A DNA stretch of 9,298 nucleotides from CBDCME01 sp965218865 (GTDB lineage: Bacteria; Pseudomonadota; Alphaproteobacteria; JAAXGF01). Position numbers and translations under genes: made by a program. Within the stretch, counting starts at the first letter, position 1, and each line of letters starts with the position of its first letter. Of this stretch, positions 1 through 5,557 are shown piece by piece. A model generated the notes under the pieces. That model saw only the letters and a list, made by a program, of their open reading frames with translations. It had not been told where the DNA came from and searched no databases. Where the stretch lies: contig CBDCME010000016.1 of NCBI GenBank assembly GCA_965218865.1, positions 1-9,298 of the forward strand. Direction: 5' to 3'.

Positions 1-314
1 GAAGCGCTGCCCCCAGAACCGCTTGCGGATTTCAGGGAATTCCTGCTGGATTTTCCGTGATGAGCGTCCTTTGACCCGGCGCATGAAGTCGCTGACCGAC
101 AGATGTGGCGGGATCGAGACGAACATGTGGATATGATCGTTCGACAGAATACCTTTGATGATGGTTACGCCGAGTTCGGCACAAACTTGGCGAATGATGA
201 TCCGGACCCGCTCCCGTAGCTTGCCGCGCAGCACCTTGTATCGGTACTTGGTGATCCAGACAATGTGGAACCGATGGTAGAAAACCGTGGTGCTTTCCCG
301 GTGTCGTAGCGCAT
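1..314 (-). CDS. tnpA: IS200/IS605-family transposase TnpA, 3' part outside the window, one probable frameshift
   Basis: TnpA cuts and rejoins single-stranded DNA at element ends with an HUH nuclease fold and a catalytic tyrosine. The minus-strand translation contains TTVFYHRFHIVWITKYRYK near the start, the HUH motif in SNDHIHMFVSIP, and MRRVKGRSSRKIQQEFP, ending in RKRFWGQRF at the window edge. These are hallmarks of the family. The catalytic tyrosine would lie beyond the edge. I chose the ATG at 314 because it has a good ribosome binding site (GGAGG, 5 nt upstream) and begins MRYDTGK, as family members do. That ATG is one base out of frame with the body of the gene. The shift is most simply a missing A in the short A run at 294-296 (read on the plus strand as TTT). 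In the body frame the only in-frame ATG upstream is at 375, on the far side of the palindrome and without a ribosome binding site. The gene may be decayed or may carry a read error. Confidence 0.85.
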
Positions 315-376
315 GCTCGCCTCCGTAAAATGGACCTTTCACGCAAGCGTGGGTCCATTTTACGGAGGCGAGCATG
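312..376. repeat. 65-bp near-perfect palindrome over the tnpA start site
   Basis: Two perfectly complementary 25-bp arms (312-336 and 352-376) flank a 15-nt centre that itself contains CACGC-AA-GCGTG (340-351). Each arm carries GGAGGCGAGCATG at its outer end, one per strand, so the tnpA ribosome binding site and start codon lie inside the stem. In the tnpA mRNA this would fold into a hairpin hiding both signals. A 5'-leader stem-loop that represses translation is known for IS200 tnpA; that this palindrome acts the same way is inference. Confidence 0.9.
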
Positions 377-421
377 GCGAAAAATGCGCTAAAGCGATCC
401 GTCTCAAAGACGGAGGTTTAA
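374..421 (+). other. 15-codon mini-ORF facing away from tnpA, possible transposon remnant
   Basis: Because the palindrome duplicates the tnpA ribosome binding site and ATG in mirror image, the plus strand has GGAGG spaced 5 nt before an ATG at 374. This opens a 15-codon frame reading MAKNALKRSVSKTEV before TAA at 419-421. Possible readings are a by-product of the palindrome, a leader peptide, or the residue of a lost divergent tnpB. I cannot tell these apart, and there is no evidence that it is translated. Confidence 0.25.
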
Positions 422-521
422 AACCTAAACGGGGACAATTAAATGCCCCCCATGTCGTGGGTTTCTTGGCTGAGACCGGGAGCACGGCGGGACCGCGATC
501 CCGCGTCGCTGGATGGCTGAT

Positions 522-716
522 CTATTTCCGCGAACGCGCGAGCGCAATGGCGCCGATAACACCCATGGCCACGAGGCCAAGGATACCTGGCGCCGGTAGA
601 GTGGGAAAGGCGTCGTCACCGCCGATAATTATAATATCTGTTGATCCTGCTAAGAGAGGATCGATACTGGCCAACACCGCGGCAACCGCAAGAAAGGCCG
701 TCATCTTTTGAAACAT
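522..716 (-). CDS. Small exported protein with PEP-CTERM/VPLPA-like C-terminal sorting signal
   Basis: The product has 64 residues. An N-terminal signal peptide (about residues 1-24, hydrophobic stretch MTAFLAVAAVLA) is followed by a very short mature part (STDIIIIGGDDAFPT). Then comes a tripartite C-terminus: LPAPG at 40-44, a hydrophobic helix at about 45-60 and a basic tail RSRK. That layout is typical of exosortase substrates of the PEP-CTERM type, in particular the variant with a PLPA core. The ATG at 716 is preferred over upstream starts because AAAGGAG lies 8 nt before it and because it places the signal peptide at the N-terminus. In this reading nearly the whole protein is export and sorting signal, leaving only about 15 residues of cargo. 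No exosortase is in the window. The export call is firm; the sorting call is moderate. Confidence 0.7.
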   Translation of the reverse strand: MFQKMTAFLAVAAVLASIDPLLAGSTDIIIIGGDDAFPTLPAPGILGLVAMGVIGAIALARSRK

Positions 717-1101
717 GCTCTGTTCTCCTTTACCGAATGTGTTCCAAAGCTTCATTGAAGCCCGAGCACCACTTTCGGTGCAATACAACTTTCCTAGTAG
801 CAACACATCTTCCCTAGCAATTTTCATACCATTTCTTGATTATCAACGGGTTAGACAAAATTCACCCGCTTCGCGAATCGAAATTGTAAAGCCGGCCGAC
901 ACCCAGATCGGGGCAAAAACTCTAAAACCCCACGGTTTCCGGTCTTTCGCCTTTTACCAAGGGTGTAAAGAATTCCGACACTTGCATCGTCCACCCCGTT
1001 CGCGAAGGGCAGGTCTGGTGCGGAAGAAACACGACCGCATTGTGTGGGGCAATGCAAATCTCGAATTGAAACGTCACCCCGATGCCTCGCCGGCGGCGGG
1101 G
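717..1101. other. Gene-free, partly AT-rich leader region
   Basis: No coding region is supported here. Positions 721-870 are clearly richer in A/T than the flanking genes. Two small inverted repeats lie in what would be the 5' leader of the 64-aa gene: GCTTCA-T-TGAAGC (749-761) and GCACC-6 nt-GGTGC (766-781). The remainder, between about 870 and 1101, holds the region downstream of the PagL-like gene. I see no convincing T-run terminator or promoter there. A plus-strand open frame across it continues antisense through the PagL-like gene and is a shadow. Confidence 0.5.
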
Positions 1102-2084
1102 CTAGAAGCGATAGCTGTAGACGACTCCGACGGTGTCGAGACCCTCGTTTTCGCTGCAAAGCTTGGCGTTCGAGATGTGGTCGAGGCGGAACGCGATGGT
1201 GTGGTGCTCCGTGGCCATGAAGCCGAGGGAGGCGGCTTTGTGGAACAACAGACGGCAACCGAGTTCCTTGGTGTCCCGGTCCGGCGGGCTGAGATCACCA
1301 TCGTGAAGCGCGCCGCCGAGATCGAGGGTGAAGAAGAAGCTTTCCCAGAAATCCCATTCGTAGGTGAGGCCGAAATAGAACGAACTGGTATCCTCGGAGG
1401 TGTTGAAATTCACCCCGAGGTGGGGCTGGGGCGACCAGATGGCGCCGAAAATCGGTCCCTGAAGGGGATCGAATCGGACACCCGCGGTGATGTCGAGGTC
1501 GCTGTCTTCCTTTTTGCGGCCGAAGACACCGGTATCATGATGGACAAGGCCCAACCAGACGTCGGAGACGCCGTACGACGTCCCCCGGGTGACGGCGCGG
1601 CCACCGGCTTGGGGACGGCGGCGGGTGCCGGGGCGGCCACCGGGATCGTATCCGGCCGGCAGGCCGGGAGCTGAAATCCAGCGCCGACGGCGATCGGGCG
1701 GGCGAAACCCGGGAACGCCGCCGTGGCCTCCCGAACGATCACCTCGCGCTCACCCGGGGCCACTTGCACGGCGTGGCGGACGATGGCGGCGACCGAAGCG
1801 GGATGGCTCGCGATCGCATCGACGACGGCACTGCTCACGGTCGCCGATCCGGCCCGCCGTCGAGCGCTCTGGATCGCCGCCCGGGGCGCCGGATGGGCCG
1901 CGATGGAACCGGTGATATCCGCTTCGGCGGCGAAACGCCGGCTGGCCTCGACGGCGTTTCGTATGGCCGCCACGGCATCGTCCGGAAGCGCCCCCTGCTG
2001 GCCCGCGGCCGGCTCTACCAAGAACATGATCAGCCATGCTAGGGTGGCACAGAATCGCGAATGACTTCGCCAGTTGCCCGCCAT
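1102..2084 (-). CDS. PagL-like lipid A 3-O-deacylase with alanine-rich N-terminal extension, one probable frameshift
   Basis: PagL enzymes are outer-membrane beta-barrels that remove the 3-O-linked acyl chain of lipid A and thereby remodel LPS. The C-terminal ~155 residues show the family pattern: an opening strand SDVWLGLVHHDTGVFGRKKE, amphipathic strands with aromatic girdles, the active-site segment FRLDHISNAKL with the His-x-Ser-Asn motif, and a terminal YSYRF as in outer-membrane barrels. By my alignment from memory, the third catalytic residue (Glu, 12 after the Ser) is Asp here, within ENEGLD. The N-terminus starts at an ATG with GGGAG upstream, has a signal peptide ending near EPAAG, and continues with about 110 residues of Ala/Val/Ile-rich helical repeats (DAIASHPASVAAIVRHAV and similar) and a Pro/Ala linker. 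The two halves lie in different frames. The shift falls near 1580-1600, where there is a run of five G on the coding strand, so the halves are probably one gene of about 327 codons. Confidence 0.75.
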
Positions 2085-2209
2085 GTCTCCCTACTTCGAT
2101 GAGTTTTCGGATCCGGCCCGGGCGCCGATGCTACTCTCTTCGGGGCCTGGGCGACAAGGTTCGATCCCCGGGAGTCGGGGTTCGCGGCGGAGAACGAGGA
2201 GATAACGGA

Positions 2210-2872
2210 ATGTCGCGCGCCACGCTCGACCTCGACGGCCCCTTGTACGACTATCTTCTCGCGGTTTCCTCCCGCGAACCCGAACTCTTGCGGCGCCTGC
2301 GCGTCGAAACCGCCCCCATGTCCCTGTCGAACATGCAGATTGGGCCGGACCAAGGACAATTCATGGCCTTGCTGGTCGAACTCATCGGCGCCCGCCGGAC
2401 CCTGGAGATCGGGGTCTTCACCGGATACAGCAGCCTTTGCGTCGCCTTGTCGCTCCCCCGTGACGGAAAGCTCGTGGCCTGCGACGTCAGTGCCGAGTGG
2501 ACCGCGATCGCCCAGCGCTATTGGGAGCAGGCCGGTGTCGCCGACAAGATCGACCTGCGCCTTGCGCCGGCCCTGGAGACCTTGGATTCCCTGCTCGACG
2601 ACGGCGAGGCGGAGAGCTTCGATTTCGCCTTCATCGACGCCGACAAGGAATCCTATGACGCCTACTACGAACGGGTCCTGAAACTCTTGCGCGCCGGCGG
2701 ACTGGTCACCATCGACAACGTGCTCTGGAACGGCACCGTCATCGACCCCGAGCGGGACGATCCGGATACCCGCGCGATCCGCGCCTTGAACGCGAAACTC
2801 CACCACGACCGACGCGTTAGCCTGAGCCTGATTCCGATCGGAGACGGCCTCACCCTGGCCCGAAAACGCTGA
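2210..2872 (+). CDS. Class I SAM-dependent O-methyltransferase (CCoAOMT/COMT-like family)
   Basis: The enzyme is a 220-residue cytoplasmic protein that should transfer a methyl group from SAM to a hydroxyl, probably of a catechol-type or related small molecule; the substrate cannot be read from sequence. SAM motif I is LEIGVFTGYSS (residues 65-75), with the acidic ribose-binding position in CDVSAEW (D92). The metal-binding residues of the family appear as D143 in FIDADKESYDAYY and D169-N170 in TIDNVLWNG. Length and order of motifs match bacterial family members and the frame is intact. I chose the ATG at 2210 because GAGGAG lies about 10 nt upstream; the frame stays open further upstream, but that part overlaps the divergent gene at 2084 and has no family similarity. 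It ends 102 bp before the convergent end of the exported methyltransferase gene. Confidence 0.9.
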   Translation: MSRATLDLDGPLYDYLLAVSSREPELLRRLRVETAPMSLSNMQIGPDQGQFMALLVELIGARRTLEIGVFTGYSSLCVALSLPRDGKLVACDVSAEWTAIAQRYWEQAGVADKIDLRLAPALETLDSLLDDGEAESFDFAFIDADKESYDAYYERVLKLLRAGGLVTIDNVLWNGTVIDPERDDPDTRAIRALNAKLHHDRRVSLSLIPIGDGLTLARKR

Positions 2873-2974
2873 CCTCGGGCGCGGTTGAAGGTTTGAACGG
2901 TGGGGCCCGGCCACGGAATGGACGTAAAAATTTCGCCTGTATTGAACACCCGCGACGTCAACCGGCAGATCACG

Positions 2975-3955
2975 TCAACTGGTGAGCACGAGCGCATATT
3001 GCTTCGATAATATATTCTTTTCGTGGCGGAGTACGCGGAAGCCGACGGCAGTCATTTCCTTGACCACCTCGTCCGAGGACAGGTTCTCGGTATCGTTCCA
3101 ATCCACGACGACGACCCGGGTGCCCTTTCTCAGCTGTTCCTTCAGGTGGGCGAGGAATTGTTTCCACTCGTCGACAAAGGGGAGCACGTTGACCATGAGC
3201 ACGACGCCGGCGTTTTCCGGCACGTGGGGATTATTGGCATCGGCCAGGACGATCTCGACGTTATCGATTTCTTCCCGTTCTAGCCGTGCCTTCAGATAGA
3301 AAATCATTTCCGGCTCATCGTCGATCGCGATCACGCGGCCGTTGGGGACCATGCGGGCGAGCAAGAGTGTGAAATATCCCGTGCCCGCCCCGAGATCTGC
3401 CACAACCGTGTCGTCGGAGAGTTCCAGGAGATGGAGAACCCAGTCCGGATTTTGCCAATATTTCCGACGATTGGAGTCGAAAAATGGGGCAAGTCCCCCG
3501 GGATCCTTGAAGTTCAGGATATCCTTGCCGTCTTTTTTGACCGTCGGGGGTTCGATCTTGCCGCAGCTGTCGTCGCCCGCGCACCAGGTGAACGCCCAAT
3601 CGCGCATTTTCGCTCTTGCCCGCTTCGAGGCCGGGCGCAGACGCGCGATTTCGCCTTCGTGATCCACGGCGACAAGCCCCATGTCCTGAAGCTCGTAGGC
3701 GGCACGCATGAGACGGGGGAGCGGAATTCGGGTCGCCCTGACCATCGCGCTAGCGCTGAAGTCGGTATAGGGAAGCCGACAGACGATCGTCCGCATGACG
3801 GGATCGGCGTTGAGGCGCAGAACGGCCCCGACATCTCCCAGCCAGGCCGAAAGCCGTTCCGGACCGCTGTCGCCATGATTCCACGACGCCTCTTCCGCCC
3901 GCGCCGAAAAGACCACGAGAACGAACACCATGGCAACGGAACGCAGCACCTTCAC
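2975..3955 (-). CDS. Exported protein: winged-helix-like Cys domain fused to a SAM-dependent methyltransferase
   Basis: The product has 326 residues. Residues 1-20 form a signal peptide with an A-x-A-type end (SARA before EEASW). Residues ~35-132 form a domain shared with the two genes upstream: DPVMRTIVCRLPY, then a helix-turn-helix-like stretch (SASAMVRATRIPLPRLMRAAYELQDMGLV, cited in parts) and WCAGDDSCG, with cysteines at 59, 125 and 131. Residues ~160-326 are a Rossmann methyltransferase: YWQNPDWVLHLL, motif I VADLGAGTGYFTLLLA (185-200), acidic motif II AIDDEPEM, and VLMVNVLPFVDEW and VVVVDWND later on. The C-terminal part resembles UbiE-like methyltransferases, some of which are known with signal peptides. 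The start is a GTG with a purine-rich GGGAGAG directly upstream; an ATG at residue 9 is possible but would shorten the signal peptide. The frame is intact. Substrate and cell compartment are unknown. Confidence 0.85.
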   Translation of the reverse strand: MKVLRSVAMVFVLVVFSARAEEASWNHGDSGPERLSAWLGDVGAVLRLNADPVMRTIVCRLPYTDFSASAMVRATRIPLPRLMRAAYELQDMGLVAVDHEGEIARLRPASKRARAKMRDWAFTWCAGDDSCGKIEPPTVKKDGKDILNFKDPGGLAPFFDSNRRKYWQNPDWVLHLLELSDDTVVADLGAGTGYFTLLLARMVPNGRVIAIDDEPEMIFYLKARLEREEIDNVEIVLADANNPHVPENAGVVLMVNVLPFVDEWKQFLAHLKEQLRKGTRVVVVDWNDTENLSSDEVVKEMTAVGFRVLRHEKNILSKQYALVLTS

Positions 3956-4033
3956 CTCTCCCTCCCCCCCAAAAAACGGCCGTTGATCAGCCTCTCCGGC
4001 CGCTAACCGCCAGCCGATGCATTCTACCCCAAG

Positions 4034-4049
4034 CGGATTCGGAAATCCG
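4034..4049. repeat. Small inverted repeat upstream of the exported methyltransferase gene
   Basis: CGGATT-CGGA-AATCCG forms a perfect 6-bp stem with a 4-nt loop, about 80 bp upstream of the GTG at 3955. It may be a leader hairpin or an operator; nothing shows which. Confidence 0.3.
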
Positions 4050-4154
4050 TTCGCGCGTCGTGCCCGGCGCGGCCGGCTGTCCGCGGATCTCCCCCAAATT
4101 CCGCTGATCCCGGTTGATGAAACTGTTCGAAACCTCGCGGCGGAACAGACGCAA

Positions 4155-4184
4155 AAAATGCGCGACCGCGCATTTTCGAACGGA
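4155..4184. repeat. REP-like palindrome, copy 1, possible minus-strand terminator
   Basis: A perfect inverted repeat AAAATGCGCG-AC-CGCGCATTTT (4155-4176) is followed by CGAACGGA. Read on the minus strand it is TCCGTTCGAAAATGCGC, then a loop, then GCGCATTTT with two further T. The same unit occurs at 8528-8557. It lies 57 bp past the stop codon of the 4241-4681 gene and, with its T-run, could end transcription from that side. The CTGACG-G-CGTCAG hairpin at 4187-4199 sits next to it. Confidence 0.7.
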
Positions 4185-4240
4185 CACTGACGGCGTCAGG
4201 AACTTTCCAGCGCTCCCCGTGAACCCATTGCCGCCGGTGG

Positions 4241-4681
4241 TCAACGCCTCACCCCGCATTCATCACCGGTGCCACACCAGTTTTCCGCGAACCTGCGCAT
4301 GGCATCGCGCGCCATTTCGCCCGCCGGGGAAATCATGGTGGTGCCGCTTTCATCGGAGCTGTCGATCAGGCCCCTGCGTGTAAGCTCGTCGATCGCGCGC
4401 AGCAAACGCTCTTCGGAAACCTTGGTGGCTTTCATCAACGCTTCGAGCGAGAAATTCTCGAACGGTACCCGACAGACGATTGCCCGCATGACCGGATCCG
4501 AATTGACGACGAAGATGGTTTCCAATTCGTCCGCCCATTCTCCGATGTTCTTGAAGGAATCGATTTCGCTTTTCGGTTGGCGCTTGGAGGGCGGGTTCTC
4601 TTCGGCTTCGGCCGGGACGGCCACGAGCAAGAACACGATCGCTATCGCCGCGCGGAAGAGGCACATCAGACAAACCGCCAT
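4241..4681 (-). CDS. Small exported protein with winged-helix-like three-cysteine domain (paralogue 2)
   Basis: I do not recognise a named family. The product has 146 residues: a signal peptide (FRAAIAIVFLLVAVPAEA, cut before EENP), a charged linker, then one domain starting SDPVMRAIVCRVPF and ending WCGTGDECGVRR. Cysteines are at 70, 136 and 142, the same spacing as in the neighbours on both sides. The middle (SLEALMKATKVSEERLLRAI followed by DELTRRGLI) reads as a helix-turn-helix plus wing strand. About 60% of the 85 domain residues match the gene at 4717-5148. The start is uncertain: the ATG at 4681 gives the longest form, but the ATG at 4666 lines up exactly with the start of the paralogue. 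Neither has a clear ribosome binding site. It lies 35 bp downstream of its paralogue and is probably co-transcribed with it. Confidence 0.8.
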   Translation of the reverse strand: MAVCLMCLFRAAIAIVFLLVAVPAEAEENPPSKRQPKSEIDSFKNIGEWADELETIFVVNSDPVMRAIVCRVPFENFSLEALMKATKVSEERLLRAIDELTRRGLIDSSDESGTTMISPAGEMARDAMRRFAENWCGTGDECGVRR

Positions 4682-4716
4682 TCACATGTCGGATGATATT
4701 TACGAAACGGTGGCGG

Positions 4717-5148
4717 TCAACGTTCCACCCCGCATTCACCGTCGGGGGTACACCAGTCCATGGCGAACCGGCGCATGGCCTCGCGGGCGTCCTCGCTGGC
4801 CGGGAAAATCATGGTGATACCTCTATTCCGGGAGGTGGCGATCAACCCTCTGCGCTTGAGTTTATCGATCGCACGCTCGAATTGGTCTTTGGGAATTTTG
4901 GTTCCCATCGTCAGCGCGTCCAGCGAGTAATTCGAAAACGGTACCCGACAGACGATCGCCCGCAAGACCGGATCCGAATTGACGCGCACGACCGTTTCCA
5001 AATCTATGATCCACGATTCGATTTTCTCGATGAGAGGGGTTTCGCTTTTCAGTTGACGTTTGGAGGGCGCGTTCTTCCGCGGGTCGGCGTCGGCCGGGGT
5101 GGCCGCGAGCAAGACCAAGAGCGCTATCGCCGCGCGGAATAGGCGCAT
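4717..5148 (-). CDS. Small exported protein with winged-helix-like three-cysteine domain (paralogue 1)
   Basis: I do not recognise a named family. The product has 143 residues: a signal peptide (MRLFRAAIALLVLLAATPADA in total, cut before DPRK), a lysine-rich linker, and the domain SDPVLRAIVCRVPF ... WCTPDGECGVER. Cysteines at 67, 133 and 139 are spaced as in the two related proteins downstream. The central part (SLDALTMGTKIPKDQFERAI, then KRRGLIATS) fits a winged helix, a fold usually found in cytoplasmic DNA-binding proteins, so its place behind a signal peptide is odd. Export suggests the cysteines form a disulphide and that the domain binds protein or another ligand rather than DNA; this is inference. 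It is the first gene of the minus-strand group and is divergent from xseB. The 13 nt before the ATG at 5148 have no good ribosome binding site. Confidence 0.8.
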   Translation of the reverse strand: MRLFRAAIALLVLLAATPADADPRKNAPSKRQLKSETPLIEKIESWIIDLETVVRVNSDPVLRAIVCRVPFSNYSLDALTMGTKIPKDQFERAIDKLKRRGLIATSRNRGITMIFPASEDAREAMRRFAMDWCTPDGECGVER

Positions 5149-5227
5149 GGCAAGAACATACCACGTTACTTACGCGACGGACGGACGGAAAATATCGGAA
5201 GCGGCCGGGGCGCCGTGGGAGGTTCGC

Positions 5228-5256
5228 TTGCCTGGCCGGGCGCCTCGTCATAGACT
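5228..5256 (+). promoter_or_regulatory. Possible sigma-70 promoter for the xseB-ispA-dxs group
   Basis: TTGCCT (5228-5233) and TAGACT (5251-5256) are separated by 17 bp, each matching four of six consensus bases, in the gap between divergent genes and about 50 bp before the xseB start. A short inverted repeat TGCCC-ATG-GGGCA follows at 5271-5283. The placement is sensible but the match is modest. Confidence 0.3.
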
Positions 5257-5303
5257 TGAAACATAAAAATTGCCCATGGGGCACGCGAAAAGGGGGATGG
5301 GCC

Positions 5304-5548
5304 ATGGTCGAGATACCGGATGACCTCGCCAAGCTGGCTTTCGAGGACGCCTTGCGCGAACTCGAGGCGATCGTCGAGGCCCTCGAGTCGGGGAAAGGCA
5401 AGCTCGACGAGGCGATCCGGTCCTACGAGCGGGGCGCGGCCTTGAAACGCCATTGCGAGGCGAAACTGGCGGACGCCCAGCAGAGGGTCGAAAAGATCGT
5501 CCTCTCGGCGGACGGAACCTCCCGGGCCGAGCCCGCGGCATCGATTGA
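5304..5548 (+). CDS. xseB: Exodeoxyribonuclease VII small subunit, one probable frameshift near the end
   Basis: XseB binds the large subunit XseA in several copies to form exonuclease VII, which degrades single-stranded DNA in the cytoplasm. The protein shows the family signature: LAFEDALRELEAIVEALESG, then LDEAIRSYERGAALKRHCEAKLADAQQRVEKI, two helices of a coiled-coil hairpin. The ATG at 5304 has GGGGGAT just upstream. As read, the frame runs past its natural end to 5633 and over the start of ispA. Restoring one G near 5537-5539 gives the expected ending AEPAGID and a TGA at 5546-5548, for about 81 residues, the usual family length. xseB next to ispA and dxs is a common alphaproteobacterial arrangement. 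Confidence 0.88.
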
Positions 5549-5557
5549 GGCCACTTC

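Larger units (their letters stand above)
1..449 (-). mobile_element. End of an IS200/IS605-family insertion element (partial)
   Basis: The element is recognised from its minus-strand Y1 (HUH) transposase gene, which runs off the left edge of the window, and from the dense hairpins just upstream of that gene. Upstream of tnpA lie a large palindrome (312-376), a stem-loop at 399-413 (CCGTCT/AGACGG with a 3-nt loop), a small palindrome at 414-426 (AGGTTT/AAACCT) and a GGGG...CCCC pair at 431-449. IS200/IS605 elements lack terminal inverted repeats and are instead bounded by subterminal hairpins recognised by TnpA, so the outer border probably lies near 415-450, but I cannot place it exactly. No tnpB is visible in the window. 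Confidence 0.6.

Noticed and set aside
715..1674. 319-codon plus-strand open frame
   Set aside because: It is antisense to the PagL-like gene, which has family motifs and a ribosome binding site; its composition is typical of a shadow.
2150..2182. tRNA T-loop-like string GGTTCGATCCCC upstream of the O-methyltransferase
   Set aside because: The flanks do not pair as a 5-bp T stem and no anticodon or acceptor arm can be placed around it.
2039..2914. 291-codon minus-strand open frame opposite the O-methyltransferase
   Set aside because: The plus strand has full methyltransferase motifs; the antisense frame has none.
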